Of a stretch of 64,000 bases of DNA, positions 23,245 to 35,830 are shown one piece after another (within the stretch, counting starts at the first letter, position 1; each line of letters begins with the position of its first letter). The position numbers and the translations under genes are program-made. This DNA comes from Eustoma russellianum (lineage: Eukaryota > Streptophyta > Magnoliopsida > Gentianales > Gentianaceae). The stretch is taken from assembly GCA_036186865.1 (NCBI GenBank), contig AP025055.1, forward strand, positions 6,847,371-6,911,370, written 5' to 3'. The notes beneath the pieces are model-generated. The model did not search any database. It was not told the DNA's origin and worked only from the letters and a program-made list of their open reading frames with translations.

Positions 23245-23480
23245 AGAGTGGTGAAATAATCAAAAGTAAACACCAAAGAAGATGTTGGTGCATCCCAGAA
23301 AATTTGCACGCCTTATCCCAACTGTCAACATTTCTGTGTGTTGTAAGATTTCATGGATATATGGGTAGATTTTGTAGAGTAGTTTAAGTCTATAAATATT
23401 TTATACTCTCTATTGTAATGATTTGTAATAAAGACAAATGAAAATACCCAATTCTTTATCTTTGTTTTTACAGTATAGAT
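23245..23480 (+). repeat. Old Copia LTR fragment, uninterrupted copy
   Basis: Matches 3840-3962 joined to 10128 onward and 10448-10469. It shares AAACACCAAAGAAGAT, GATTTTGTAGAGTAGTTTA and CCAATTCTTTATCTTTGTTTT. It provides the unoccupied reference for the E2 insertion point. 23481-24017 beyond it holds nothing I recognise. Confidence 0.65.
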
Positions 23481-24017
23481 ACGTGAGAAGCTTAGCTATG
23501 CTCCCACCAACTTTTATGCAAAATTCTATGTGCAGGCAATCAAAAGCCTCGAGACTTCATTGAAGACCATGTAATGTCTTGGATGACAACTATATCTTTT
23601 TTTTTAAAAGAAAAAGACTTTTTACAAAAACATGAATATCTAAGAATCAATTCACCAACCTAAAAAGAAAAGATGAAAATTCCACTAAAAAAGAATAGGT
23701 AGAAGCGACAAACTAAAATATAACTTGAGAAGTTTTTTTATGAGAAAAAAATATAGGAAAGGGTCTTTCTTTCGAGGGTTCTCTTAGGACACATCCACAG
23801 AAGACGAGATGGGACATGAAGCTCAAAAGATTAGAACGCGTGGTTACGAAACAATGGTCAAAAGTAAGCACTTCGAATTGAACGTAGTCTCGTTGAATGG
23901 AGGAAAACTACAGGATTCGAAGATTGCTCTCCGAAAGAGCTTTCTAGCTATTGACCTTGTGTAGGACCCTTCCAGCCAAGCACATCTATCAGCGAAGGTC
24001 GAATTCCAGTGGCGAAC

Positions 24018-24214
24018 GAGAATAGGGGTTGAGATCCTCTCACCCACAAATCCATTATCCATTTTCCATCGTACGTCATGTGGCAGTATGGGATGGTGAG
24101 ACTAGATGAAAGGATGACAGAAATGAGTATATGAGGAAGGGTGGAAGACATGTGTCGCACGGCGGAAAAAGGTTGAGTAATTTGTAGCTCAGAGGATCTC
24201 AACCCAGAGAATAG
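24018..24214. mobile_element. Fold-back MITE with 15-bp TIRs
   Basis: TIR GGGTTGAGATCCTCT (24026-24040) is exactly inverted as AGAGGATCTCAACCC (24191-24205). It is flanked by GAGAATAG (24018-24025 and 24207-24214), a likely TSD. Short, non-coding and partly self-complementary. TSD length fits hAT or Mutator-type mobilisation; the exact superfamily is unclear. Confidence 0.8.
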
Positions 24215-25262
24215 AAAGTGTACGCTTCTTTGGAACCCGGAAAATGTATCATTTTTTTCTTTTCTATAACACATACAAGATTGAAACTAGACAAAGACAT
24301 AGAATGCACATTTATAAGGCATCTCTCAAGGGTTTTTTTTTTTCATCCAAATCAAAATTACATTTTGAACTCATGCGGTTTGAAGAATCATCTCTGACAC
24401 CCTCTTTATTTTTTTTTTCAGTCTTCAGATATTCTATGCTTTGGACTCAAAAGAATCATCGAAATTGCTTAATTGAGTTTTATTAATTATGGAATGAGCA
24501 ATATAAAAATAAGAGACAATTACATTTTGATCTCATGTAGTTTGAGAAATTTTCGAAACCTCTTCTAGTTTTTTCCTGACCTTCAGAGCTGAGCCCAAAT
24601 CAACCCTGCATAGCTGAATTGAAAGAGATGTTCGGTACTCTTTTCTTAAACCATGCCCAGACCAATTCTTATTTAGCTCACTGATTGAATAAGATAAAGT
24701 ATACATTTGTTATTTTCTCATCTAGCTCACTCTGCTTTGATTGAAATCGATGAAGTAGATTCAGTTACTTTCATTTTTCATCATCCTACGTATCTTGATG
24801 TTGATTCAGTCTCCTTTCTCATCTAACTCACGATTCAATAAATCAAGTCTCCACTCGGATTGTTTGCATCCCTAGTTCGGTTGAATTGATAGCGAAGAGA
24901 AAAAGCAAAAAAAAATGATATAGGCAGAGGAAGTGTAATATAGACAGAGCAATTTCAAAATTTTTAGCTAAAATGACATGTGATGCCCTTATTGATAATT
25001 TTTTCCTTAATCCCATAATTAAGGCTTTTCTTTTATGATCCCAAGACTCTTAAATAACATATCAAGCATCTTTCTTATTGTCAACAGAGAAATACACAAA
25101 TAATAAAACCAGGCTATTCAAAAGAGAAAACAAAAAATAAACCAGGCATATAAATTTATATAATTTGTCTTTTATTCTTTTATTCTTTTAAAGATGTTTT
25201 AAAATCTTGTCTATTTTTTTATAAATAAACAACTAAGGTATGTTTTGTTCCAACTGTTCTTC
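24215..25262. other. Intergenic AT-rich stretch
   Basis: No gene recognised. A diverged direct repeat of ATTACATTTTGA.CTCATG..GTTTGA occurs near 24355 and 24519. A motif CCTACGTATCTTGATGTTGA at about 24783 recurs in PES intron 11 (60700-60840). Confidence 0.5.
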
Positions 25263-25267
25263 TAAAC

Positions 25268-25607
25268 TGTTGAGAAAAAGAGTTTGAATGATTCACAAAT
25301 AGATGATTTAAATACTACGTGTTTAAGATATGCATGACAAAATCTATTACTCGACACAATACATGCCTTATATGTTTTATATATATTGTTACCGTACTAA
25401 CAAGCCATAAAGCATTAAAGCGTACATCATATGGCAAACATTTGTTGTCGTTGAACTATTTTCAGGTGTCACCATTAATGAACTAAACTAGTTCATTAAG
25501 TGAAGTACTTAGTTTAATGAATTAACTAGTTCATTAAAAGGAGATATATTTGGAGAAGGCATGATGACAACAAAACATGGAAAGTCTCCTCTCCGTTTGA
25601 TACACAC

Positions 25608-25656
<49 letters not shown>

Positions 25657-27923
25657 TCAGATTTTTTATAAAAAGGCATAATACACATATATTCCGACGT
25701 ACTACCGACACGTTACATAAATTACAAACGTACGTTAACGTCACACCACTATACTTACCTCATATTTATGAGTACATTCAGGTCTTTTATCATATGATAT
25801 AAGTCATGGTGATGGCAAAATAATTACGACACGTTATAAGGTTGTAAACCGAAAATTGTCGTATATGATGACTACCGAAACTTCGCCAACGTGTCACGTA
25901 CTTGCCATATATAGATGGCCAGCCCCTACACTTAAAAAATGGCCAGAAATTTCGTGGCTAACAGGTTACATTCAGTCATAAAATCATTCCATGTTGGCAC
26001 ACACAAATCACCCCCAATTAAGGCCAAATTGTGGAGATTTCAAATTCAATTTTTTGTCACAAAAGGCGCCACTTTAGTACAGCCATTAGAGCTGAATATC
26101 TACTAGATTTTATGTATATTATATGTGACATAATATATATAACATGTGCAAAAATTTTGAATTTAATCAGAGAAAAATCGCGTAATCGACAAAAGTCAAA
26201 AATTCAGTTTTCTACGAACACAACACATGGAATGTTTTTTGGCATGATTTGTGACATGTATCTAGACACTTTTTACATATTCAAGACATGTTAAATTGTA
26301 CTAGAAAATTCAAATAAGGGCTGATTGCAATTTATCATATATGTGTAATTGTTGTGCAATATTTGACAAAGTTTACAAAGGTGAAATTCAACACATGTTG
26401 GAGACTATGTACACGCCATTCTCAACCTTGGTGGAGATTATGTGGAGCTTAGTTGGCATCTTAATTGGTGGAGAATAAACCTTACAAGATTAGTGACATA
26501 ATGGAGGGAGCTACACAAGGTAACAATTCAATCCTTTAGCAAATGTAACACGTGCTGAAAATTCAGCATGTGAGACTTTGAGCTGACCGATTTTTTGCCT
26601 AAAGTGTGTGACTAATTGCTTCCCAAATTGAAGGGATTAATTGTTAATTATTTGGAAATATTTTAAACTTTATTTGGCACATGTTTTCACACTTTAATCT
26701 CAGATTTTTACAGCTACTAATTAGTGACAAGACTCATCCAATCATAAAGTGTCAAGTAAGCAAAGCCAAGACATTCATCCAATCATGTTGTGCCAAGTAA
26801 GCAAGATGATCTCATATCTACACAAGGCAATCTTCCAAGGACATAAAAGAGATTTCTCAAGAAGGGAAGGAGCCCTGGGGCGGCCAATGCTGATTAAAAA
26901 GAAGAAAAGAGAGCAAACAAAAGCAAGACAACTCTCATATTCTCTTAAGTGCAAAAGTGTCTTCTACTCTCTCTTTCTATATTTCTTTCTTCTTCATCTT
27001 CTCTCAAGCCTATTGTTCTTATATTCAATATATTGAATAGGCTTTGATTAGACCACCATACACGTTCCATTTGTTGTTAAAGGTTGATCAAGGTGTGATC
27101 AAACCTTCATTTGTTCGGTAATGGTGTTCATGATCGGTGTGATTGATTGTATTGTTTGTTTAAGGGTAGAGTTGGTGTGTAACTCCAGCAAACCTTGTGG
27201 TAAGGAGTTTTTTTTGGTGATTAGTGATAACCGAGGAAGGTGTCCTCGAAGACTGGAGTAGGTTGTGTTAACCAAACCAGTATAAAATTCTCGGTGTTAT
27301 TACTTTCAGCACTTTACTTTCAGTTTCCATCACTTTGCATCATTTTCATTGCAATAATAAAAATATCAAACGAATTTCGAAAATCATAAAATTTTCTAGA
27401 AACATAGTCACACCCTTATCTTTCATTTCGTGCAAGTTTCAATCCATTTGGACAAGTATAAGTCAATCAAACGTTAATAGTTCTGAGACTAGTGTAATCT
27501 GATTTTCAGACTTGCAAAGGTTGAGAACATCAACGTATTTGACATACTTCCCAAAGGAATTTTTTAAAACTGTTACAACCCATTAAAATAAACATCTTAA
27601 GCGTTACGAATTAATCGGAATAAATTTTTCAGACCATTTGGAGTACTGTTTCGGCATATTCCTGAAATCTGACCACAAACGTATTTTCAAAGGGTTAGAG
27701 GTTGAATTTTAATCAGAATTTTTTAGAGGATACTCAAAACATATGAGAGTAGAATCTCTCTAAATTTCAGAATTTTTGAAGGTTTGTAACCTGTTCTTTC
27801 AAACGTTTCAAATCAGGTAGAAACTTTTTTCAGAAGTTAGGTTTTTTAGTTCAACTTTTTAAAAACCAAATTTTCTGCACCCACTATTCAACCCCCTTCT
27901 AGTGGTGCTATACAGATCCTACA
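25268..27923 (+). repeat. 5' LTR of E4
   Basis: 2656 bp, ending at CCTACA just before the PBS. It has a (TA)n block at 25611-25652 and a close inverted repeat AATGAACTA-aac-TAGTTCATT near 25477-25497. ORFs within it are short and not conserved as proteins. Confidence 0.93.
25477..25537. promoter_or_regulatory. Clustered TAGTTCATT palindromes in E4 U3
   Basis: AATGAACTA-aac-TAGTTCATT is followed within 35 bp by TTAATGAATTAACTAGTTCA. Both recur in the 3' LTR near 30434-30496. These are candidate hairpins or protein-binding palindromes; the function is inferred only. Confidence 0.4.
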
Positions 27924-27925
27924 AG

Positions 27926-27937
27926 TGGTATCAGAGC
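27926..27937 (+). other. Primer-binding site of E4 (initiator Met tRNA)
   Basis: TGGTATCAGAGC, two bases after the LTR end; canonical for plant Copia. Confidence 0.92.
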
Positions 27938-27979
27938 GCGGACACACTCACGACAAGGAGATCCAACGATCTTAGTGAG

Positions 27980-29924
27980 ATGGCAACCAATAGCTACAAA
28001 ACCGAGCAAGAAGGAATGTCAACCGTAAGGCCTCCTCTTTTCGATGTTGAGTATTTTATACAATGGAAACTTAGAATGAAACTTTTCTTTATGGCCATTG
28101 ATATAGACTTATGGTCAATTATAGAAGATGGTCCTTTTGTCCCTTCTAAGTTATCTACTGTTGATGGTGTCACATTAGAGGTTGTAAAACCGAAACAAGA
28201 ATATACTAGTGATGACAAAAAGAAATTGAGTATGAATGCTAGAGCCATGCAACTACTTTTAAAGGGGCTGAGTAAAAGTGAATCAAGTTACGTGCCTAAT
28301 TGCTCTAGTGCTCAAGAGATGTGGAGAATTCTAGAAATGAAACACGAAGGGACTAGTCAAGTTAAACAGTCTAAAATAAATATGCTTATGTCCACTCTTG
28401 AGTCTTTTAAATTATTACCAAACGTTTCCATTGTTGATATGGACTTACGATTGACTAACATCTACAATTCTCTTGAGTCTCTTGGCAAAGTCTTTTCTAC
28501 ACAAGAAAAGGTTCAAAAGGTGCTAAGAAATCTCCCATCCAAATGGGATTCAAAAGTCACTGCAATCATAGAAAGTAAGGATACTAAATCAATAAAGATG
28601 GAGGAATTAATCGGATCATTGAAGGTATACGAAAACAAACTCATTTTAAGAAATTTTGAATCTACTTCTAAACATGACAAGGCTATAGCATTTAAATCAA
28701 ATGAATACGTCTCTACCTCTTATGATCGCATAGATGATAGTGACACATATATCGATGATGAAGATCTACTCACAATGGCTAAAGATTAAGAAAGATCGTG
28801 AGAAAATCGATTAAAAACAAGCATAAGCCTATTACATATAAGAATCATAGAAATAAAAATAATGAAGACATAAAGTGCTATGAATGTGGGAGACTTGGGC
28901 ACTTGTTATATGATTGCCCGAACAAGGACAAACAAACAAACAAAAACCATGATAAGGATCGGACAAAAACTAGACTCGTCTCAGAACCTAAACAAAGAAG
29001 AAGAGCCTTCAAAGCCTCTACTTGGAGTGATTCATCTGACTCTGAGACTGATGATACCGAAGAACAAACGGTACAAGTATGCTTTACATCTAAGGCATCA
29101 AATGAGGTATCTTATGACTCTGATTCTGATTCATGAGTTTTCTTTTGATGATTTGTACATTGAATATCATGAATTACATAAGTTTGCCAAGACTCTTGCA
29201 AAAGAAAAGAAATGTTTAATTGAAGACAAGAAATTGTTAGAATCCTCTAGCACAAATATTGTATCTCAATTAAACGATTCAAAAGAAGAGTCGTCATGCA
29301 CAATTAATACAATGAAATCAGAGATCTCATCATTGACAACAGAAAATAATGAAATGAAATCCGAGATTTCAAATTTGAAATCAAGGAATGCAGATCTAGA
29401 AAAAAATGGTGAAACAGTTTGACACAGGTACAAACATGCTAGATCTCATTATCTCTTCACAAAAGCATGATAGCGACAAAAACAGATTAGGATACGTTGA
29501 GAAAAACGAGACACTAAATAAATCAATCAAATCCATTCCATCTAAGAAAATAGATGCTTCCAAAAGATATGTGGCGCCTAAGAAGACGCCTAGATCCCTC
29601 CCTATGTTATCTCATCATGCTTCTTCTTCATATCATACGAGATATAATTATGTGCCATATAGATATAAAAAGAAACCATTGATGCACACACAACATACAT
29701 TCAATAAAAATGCATCTAGATCACGCACCATGCACACCAACACAATAACTTATCAAAGGCGACAAACATACAATGGTTACAATGGAATTCTCGGCCCAAG
29801 GCCAATTACACTCCCACCTAATGTCTATTATATTACGTCTTCATCTCTTTTCTCACCTTTTGGAAGACCTAGGAAGGTCACCCAAATTTGGTATCAAAAG
29901 AGACGTTTGCAAAGGGTTGAATAA
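27980..29924 (+). pseudogene. SIRE-like Copia gag of E4, frameshifted
   Basis: ATG at 27980. The first segment (27980-28789, 269 codons) is the gag core (RPPLFDVEYFIQWKLRMKLF, W..I..G). After a stop and frame change, 28798-29136 holds a zinc knuckle CYECGRLGHLLYDC (28876-28917) and an acidic Ser/Asp-rich stretch. Another frame carries an approximately 90-residue coiled coil (29150-29422) rich in Glu, Lys and Ser. A last segment (29406-29924) is basic and ends at IWYQKRRLQRVE. In SIRE elements these form one long gag with pol following. Here pol is absent, and three frame changes have accumulated. Confidence 0.85.
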
Positions 29925-30024
29925 ATAATCCTTAAGAGTGCACTTGAAATGCATGAGTTTTGTTGATATACTATAAACTACTATATTGTTTTCTTACATG
30001 TACTTTTGATATTATTTACAAAAT

Positions 30025-30215
30025 AAAGGGGGAGAGAAAGTGCATGAGTTAAGGGGAAGAGAGTGTGATTTAAGGGGGAGGAAAGAGCATGATTGCAAAA
30101 TTCAAGGGGGAGATAATTAAAAATTCAAAATTCAAATTTGTGCTCGATTGGAGGGGGAGCGGTCGTATTTAAATCATGAACTAAGGTTATTTTGTAAATC
30201 ATCAAAAGGGGAGAA
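30025..30215 (+). other. Series of polypurine tracts of E4
   Basis: Purine runs such as AAAGGGGGAGAGAAAG, AAGGGGAAGAGAG, AAGGGGGAGGAAAGAG and AAGGGGGAGAT occur about every 30-50 bp. The last, AAAAGGGGAGAA, abuts the 3' LTR and is the likely plus-strand primer. Multiple tracts are typical of SIRE-type elements. Confidence 0.75.
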
Positions 30216-33073
30216 TGTTGAGAAAAAGAGTTTGAGTGATTCACAAATAGATGATTTAAATACTATGTGTTTAAGAAATGCATGACAAAATCTATTACTC
30301 GACACGTTTTTGTGGTATACATGCCTTATATGCTTTATATATATTGTTGCCGTACTAACAAGCTATGAAGCATTAAAGCTTACATCATATGGCAAACATT
30401 TGTTGTCTTTGAACTATTTTCAAGTGCCACAATTAATGAACTAAACTAGTTCATTAAGTGAAGTATTTAGTTTAATGAACTAACTAGTTCGTTAAAAGGA
30501 GATATATTTGGAAGACATGATGACAACAAATTGAAACATGGAAAGTCTCCTCTCCGTTTGATACACACGTTTATATATATATACATATATATACATATAT
30601 ATACATATATATATACACACATATATATACACACACATATATATACACACATATATATACACATATATATATACACATATATATATATACATATNNNNNN
30701 NNNNACATATATATATATATACATATATATATAGACATATATATATATATATATATTAAATATATATAAAAAAAGAAAATATATATATATATATATTCAG
30801 ATTTTTTATAAAAAGGCACAATACACATATATTCCGACGTACTACCGACACGTTACATATATTACAAACGTACGTCAACATCACAATACTATACTTACCT
30901 CATATTTATGAATACATTCAGGTCTTGTATCATATGATATAAGTCATGGTGATGAAAAAATGATTAAGACATGTTATAAGGTTGTAAACCGAAAATTATC
31001 GTATCGGGTGACTACCGAAACTTCGCCAACGTATCACGTACTTGCCATATATAGATGGCCAGTCCCTAAACTTCAAAAATAGCAAGAAATTTCGTGACTA
31101 ACAGGTTACATTCAGTCATAAAATCATTCCATGTTGGCACACACAAATCACCTCCAATTAAGGCCAAATTGTGGAGATTTCAAATTCCATTTTTTGTCAC
31201 ATGGGGCACCACTTTAGTACAGCCATAAGAGCTGAATATTTACTAGATTTTATATATATTATATGTGACATAATATATATAACATGTGTAAAAAGTTTGA
31301 ATTTAATCGGAGAAAAATCAAGTAATCGACAAAAGTCAAAAATTCGATTTTCTACGAACACAACACATGGAATGTTTTTTGCATGACTTGTGACATGTAT
31401 CTAGACACTTTTTATATATTCAAGACATGTTAAAGTGTACTAGAATATTCAAATAAGGGTTGATTATAATTTACCATATATGTGTAATTATTGTGCAATA
31501 TTTGACAAAGTTTACAAAAGTGAAATTCAGTACATGTTGGAGTCTATGTACACGCCATTCTCAACCTTGGTGGAGCTTTTGCGGAGCTTAGTTGGCATCT
31601 CAATAGGTGGAGAATAAACCACACAAGGTTAGTGACATAATGGAGGGAGTTACACAAGATAACAATTCAAACCTTTTAGCAAATGTAACATATGCTGAAA
31701 ATTAAGCATGTGAGACTTGAAGCTGGCCATTTTTTTGCCTAAAGTGTGTGACTAATTGCTTCAAAAATTGAAGGGATTAATCGTTAATTATTTGGCACAT
31801 GTTTTTACACTTCAATCTCAGATTTTTACAACTATTAATTGGTGACAAGACTCATTCAATCATAAAGTGCCAAGTAAGCAAAGTCAAGACATTCATCCAA
31901 TCATGTTGTGCCAAGTAAGCAAGATGATGTCATATCTATACAAGGCAATCTTCCAAGGACATAAAAGAGATTTCTCAAGAAGGGAAGGAGCCCTAGGGGG
32001 GCGGCCAAGGCTGATTAAAAAGAAGAGAAGCGAGCAAAAAAAAGCAAGACAACTCTCATATTCTCTTAAGTGCAAAAGTGTCTTCTACTCTCTCTTTCTA
32101 CATTTCTTTCTTCTTCTTCTTCTTCTCTCAAGCCTATCGTTCTTATATTCAATATATTGAATAGGCTTTGATTAGACCGCCATACATGTTCCATTTGTTG
32201 TAAAAGGTTGATCAAGGTGTGATCAAACCTTCATCTGTTCGGTGGTGGTGTCCATGATCGGTGTGATTGATTGTATTGTTTGTTTAAGGGTAGAGTTGGT
32301 TTGTAACTCCAGCAACCCTTGTTGTAAGGTGTTTTTTTGTGATTAGTGATAACCGAGGAAGGTGTCCTCGAAGACTGGAGTATGTTGTGTTAATCGAACC
32401 AGTATAAAATTCTCAGTTTTTTTACTTTCAGCACTTTACTTTCAGTTTCCAGCACTTTGTATCGTTTTCATTGCAATAGTAAAAATATCAAACGAATTTC
32501 AAAAATTGTAAAATTTTCTAAAATCATACACACCACTTAGCTTTCATTTGGCGCAAGTTTCAACCCATTTGGACAAGTATAAGTCAATTAAACGTTATTA
32601 GTTCTGAGACTAGTGCAATCTGATTTTTAGACTTGCAAAGGTTGAGAACATAAATGTATTTGACATACTTCATAAAGGCATTTTTCAAAACTGTTACAAC
32701 CCATTAAAATACACATCTTAAGGGGTTTGTCATTAAATTTTCAGACTATTTGGAGTTACGAATTAATCGAAATAAAATTTTCAAATCGGAGTACTGTTTC
32801 TGCCAGATTCGCGCAATCTGACCACAAACATATTTTCAAAGGGTTAGAGGTTGAATTTTAATTTGAAATTTTTAGGGGATACTTAAAACATCTGAGAGTA
32901 GAATCTCTCCAAATTTCAGAATTTTTGAAGGTCTGTAACCTGGTCTTTCAAACGTTTCAAGTCAAGATCTGAAAACAGAAACGGTTTTCAGAAGTGAGGT
33001 TTTTGGTTCAAAACTTTTTAATTTCCGCATCCACTATTCAACCCCCTTCTAGTGGTGCTATACAGGTCTTACA
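30216..33073 (+). repeat. 3' LTR of E4
   Basis: 2858 bp including a 10-base gap of N. It is collinear with 25268-27923 but clearly diverged, and the TA-rich block is expanded to about 230 bp (30570-30797). It ends CTTACA at 33073, then TAAAT. Confidence 0.92.
30570..30797. repeat. Expanded TA/TATACA microsatellite with assembly gap
   Basis: Mixed TATATA, TACATA and CACACATA repeats, with N at 30695-30704. The true length is unknown. ORFs here (IYIYIY type) are artefacts. Confidence 0.95.
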
Positions 33074-33464
33074 TAAATTACAATAAGATAATCATTAATC
33101 ACAAGTAAAAGTAGCCAGAATTTTAGGTACCAAACACATTTTTTTTAAAAAAATTTATATTCTTTCAAATGAAACTAATAAAATAATACGAAAAAATAAT
33201 TTTGCATCGATTATTGGTTGGCTACAGTTTATGATGTGTTGGGAAAATGAAAAGTCTCAAAATGGCATGTGATGTCAGCCGTCTCGTCATGCCCAATCTG
33301 CTTCTTGCACCAAAATATACATTGAAAATGTTAAAAATGGTCTTGCATCGCGAATGATTAGTTGTTCTATTAACTAATCACTCTTTTGTATTGTGTTTAA
33401 ATAAATTTTATATAACATCATTCTATTGTACCAATACAGAGCACAATAAATTTTTAGGCATCAG

Positions 33465-33633
33465 AATCTCGTGTACTGAACCTATAGAGTCAGGGTCTCG
33501 CTGGAAGCAAACTCTCTATCTTTTAGGATGGAGGTATTGTTTGGCTGCCTTTTATTCTCTCTAGATTTTAACGATAGCCTTTACTATTGTTAAATATACT
33601 GTGTTGGTGTTGTTGTAATCTCGTGTACTGAAC
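33465..33633 (+). mobile_element. Truncated RTE-type LINE 3' end with 17-bp TSD
   Basis: AATCTCGTGTACTGAAC at 33465-33481 is repeated exactly at 33617-33633. Between them, 135 bp ends in GTTGGTGTTGTTGT, a TTG-type tail. The body is the reverse complement of the fragments at 45072, 38222 and 63385 (GATAGAGAGTTTGCTTCCAG region). This is target-primed integration of a 5'-truncated element. 33074-33464 and 33634-33863 hold nothing recognisable. Confidence 0.8.
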
Positions 33634-33863
33634 ACAATTACGAGGACGTCAGGAAACTTTTACGTACACAACCGAAACACCAATCCTGCCAATTTTAGGG
33701 TGCGGTGGCGTGTTTGATACCTCTAATTCTCAACCAATCTGAACAAAGGCGTCGGAATCTTCAAAATGCATGTGGATACATGCTGAAAATTGATGGATAC
33801 AGTAAAAAAATTGTGCTACCGCTTTAACATTTATCATATAATTCATTCAATTTAATAATTTAA

Positions 33864-34643
33864 TGTTAATAAAATGGAAACAAGATAGGAGTAGAAGTAA
33901 TGGTTGATAGATGGCTTGAGGCGTGTAGACATATTTTCCGTAAGTAATATTTGCTCCCACTAGTTACTCCAAGGTTATAGGCAAGTTTCTTCCTAGGATA
34001 CAACAAGCCACATATTTCTTATCTCATCGATAAGATAGAAATCTCAATGAACTTCCAATTGAGAATGCTATGTGAAAGGAAGAAGAATATAAGTGTTTGA
34101 TTGAACAAGAAAGTAGGATGTCTTAAATGTGTTAAATGTGCCTTTTTATAGGCACTTGAACTTCATTTCAGACGTCCAAAACCGTTTATAGGTGGTTGGA
34201 TATGTCCCTTGGTGCATAAGTTGCATCTTTAATGAAAAGTCACACCTATTGAGCACATCGATCGATCGAATTCACATAGATCAATCGATGTCACACAGTG
34301 TGCTCCAACTTTTTGCCCAAGCAACATCGATCACTCTATGTATCGATTGAAGTCTCACTGTGTGCTCCAGTTTTTGAACCAAGCTACGTCGATCAAGCTA
34401 TGTATCGATCGAAGTCGTTGTTGGAGAGTGTACTCCAACTCTGCACTCTGGGTACATTGATCGATCAAAGTGATCGATCTATGTCATATCGATCGATCGA
34501 TGTCCAACAGAATACTCAGCTTCATTTTCAAGCCACATCTGAGATATAGATCAAGCTATATCGTGTGCCAAACTATTCTTACTTACTTAAACTTCAATCC
34601 ATCTTCATTCTTCTTTCCATTACCTTTACAAAGTATTATAACA
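33864..34643 (-). mobile_element. Solo Copia LTR related to E5
   Basis: 780 bp, TGTTAATAAAATGG..TATAACA. On the minus strand it aligns end to end with the E5 LTR (TGTTATAATACTTTGTAAAG start; CTTGAGGCGTGTA and CGTAAGTAATATTTG near its 3' end). Flanking 5-mers TTTAA and TATAA match 4 of 5. No internal region is present, so it is a solo LTR from LTR-LTR recombination. Palindrome array at 34255-34510; TATA box inside GTGCCTATAAAAAGGCAC near 34140-34157. Confidence 0.82.
34255..34510. repeat. CGATCGAT palindrome array (solo LTR)
   Basis: Several degenerate ATCGATCGAT palindromes (CACATCGATCGATCGAATTC, CATATCGATCGATCGATGTC), more eroded than in E2, E3 and E5. It is upstream of the TATA box in element orientation. 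Confidence 0.85.
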
Positions 34644-34809
34644 TATAATTCATTCAACAATAGAATCTCGTAAAATATGTGTGAAGAACCTCAAGGATAT
34701 TCCTTCTAGCTTCTAGACATTAGCCATTCAATGTTGGCGGCGATAAACGAGTCATTTGATAGAGATGTCTGTCAAAAAAAAATACAAAAGAGTTTGAGCT
34801 CAAGAAATT

Positions 34810-34969
34810 CGGATGAGATCTTAGGAGGTTAAACGTGAGGCCTCCCATCACGCGTCGCCACGTATACAAAACCAATTTTTTTAAAAAAAATTGCAGCATC
34901 CCCTTGCTTTTGTACACGTGGCAACGCATGATTAGAGACTTCATTTTTAGCCTCCTAGGATCTCATCCG
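34810..34969. mobile_element. Fold-back MITE with about 24-bp TIRs
   Basis: CGGATGAGATCTTAGGAGGT (34810) mirrors CCTCCTAGGATCTCATCCG (ending 34969). Inner arms also pair around CCACGTATACAAAA and TTTTGTACACGTGG. Short, non-coding and hairpin-forming; no clear TSD. Confidence 0.75.
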
Positions 34970-35634
34970 AAAGAAGCAAAACTACGAACTTGTTCGAAAT
35001 TGTACATGGAAATTCAAGTAAAAAGGTCCCTACTCTTGGCCACAATAAATTGATACATGTCTTAAATCAGACCTTTTTTTTATTTCAATAGTAATTTAAT
35101 TCAAAATTCATTTCTCTTCCAAAACTTTTCAATGAGCTTTTCCTTTCTCATATGAATGCCCTAGAAACAAAGGAAAAATGTTTGAATTGAAGCATAATAA
35201 CATCATAATATATATACATACATATGTATGTCTACATATACATATTGCATGTATGTATACATATATATACTATGTGTATCAAGCCCGGTAGAAATCGTGT
35301 CCAAATGACTCACTCGTATCGATCCCTAAACGAATCGAGTGTGAATAACTTATTTATGATTTGGTTTACATGCAGCTCTAACTATGTGTGTAATTCCGGG
35401 CAGTTCATTTAAAAATAAGAGAATTACATAAATTTATTTAAAACTAGATGTAAGCTTGTCATTTACTCTAGTCAGAATTTTTTTATTAGTAATAAAATGC
35501 TGAGAATTTGAAGAGCGATTTTAAACATGGGACCAACCGTTTTTCGTTTTGTTGTCGCCGAACGCATACAAATATATAAAATACTTATAAACCGATATGA
35601 TGGACTTATAAACAACCGTAAGAAAACACGGTGT

Positions 35635-35830
35635 ATCCAATGACATTACTCTGTTATCTCTTGTCTATGACGGGATGTGGAAGTTTAGGTGTATACAACC
35701 ATATCTATGTATTAGAAACACACAGCTGTTGTTTGCCGATGACCCATAATGAAAATTGCGTCAAGTTATGTCGATCAATTGTTATTTCACAATATAAGAA
35801 TCACTTCTAATTAAATGAATCATTTTGTTT
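35635..35830 (-). mobile_element. R1 non-LTR repeat, reverse copy
   Basis: The reverse complement matches 21950-22110 (TATATTGTGAAGTAGCAG-like, then TTTTCATTATGGGTCA). 34970-35634 and 35831-36040 around it show no gene. Confidence 0.5.

Larger units (their letters stand above)
25268..33073 (+). mobile_element. SIRE-like Copia element E4 lacking pol (TR-GAG type)
   Basis: A 7806-bp element with two long LTRs (25268-27923 and 30216-33073, TGTTGAG..YCTWACA) and TSD TAAAC/TAAAT (one mismatch). A canonical Met-tRNA PBS, TGGTATCAGAGC, is at 27926-27937. Between the LTRs lies only a gag region, then several polypurine tracts. There is no protease, integrase, RT or RNase H sequence in the 2.3 kb internal part. 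It matches the non-autonomous class called TR-GAG, which must borrow pol in trans. Gag composition (RPPLFDVEYFIQWKLRMKLF, coiled coil) points to the SIRE lineage. Confidence 0.9.

Noticed and set aside
30467..30828. IYIYIY-rich ORFs on both strands
   Set aside because: Translations of TA/TATACA microsatellite containing N.
26031..32160. Paired ORFs in the two E4 LTRs (26031/31171 and 26749/31867)
   Set aside because: Shared because LTRs are duplicates. No known domain, and they lie in U3.
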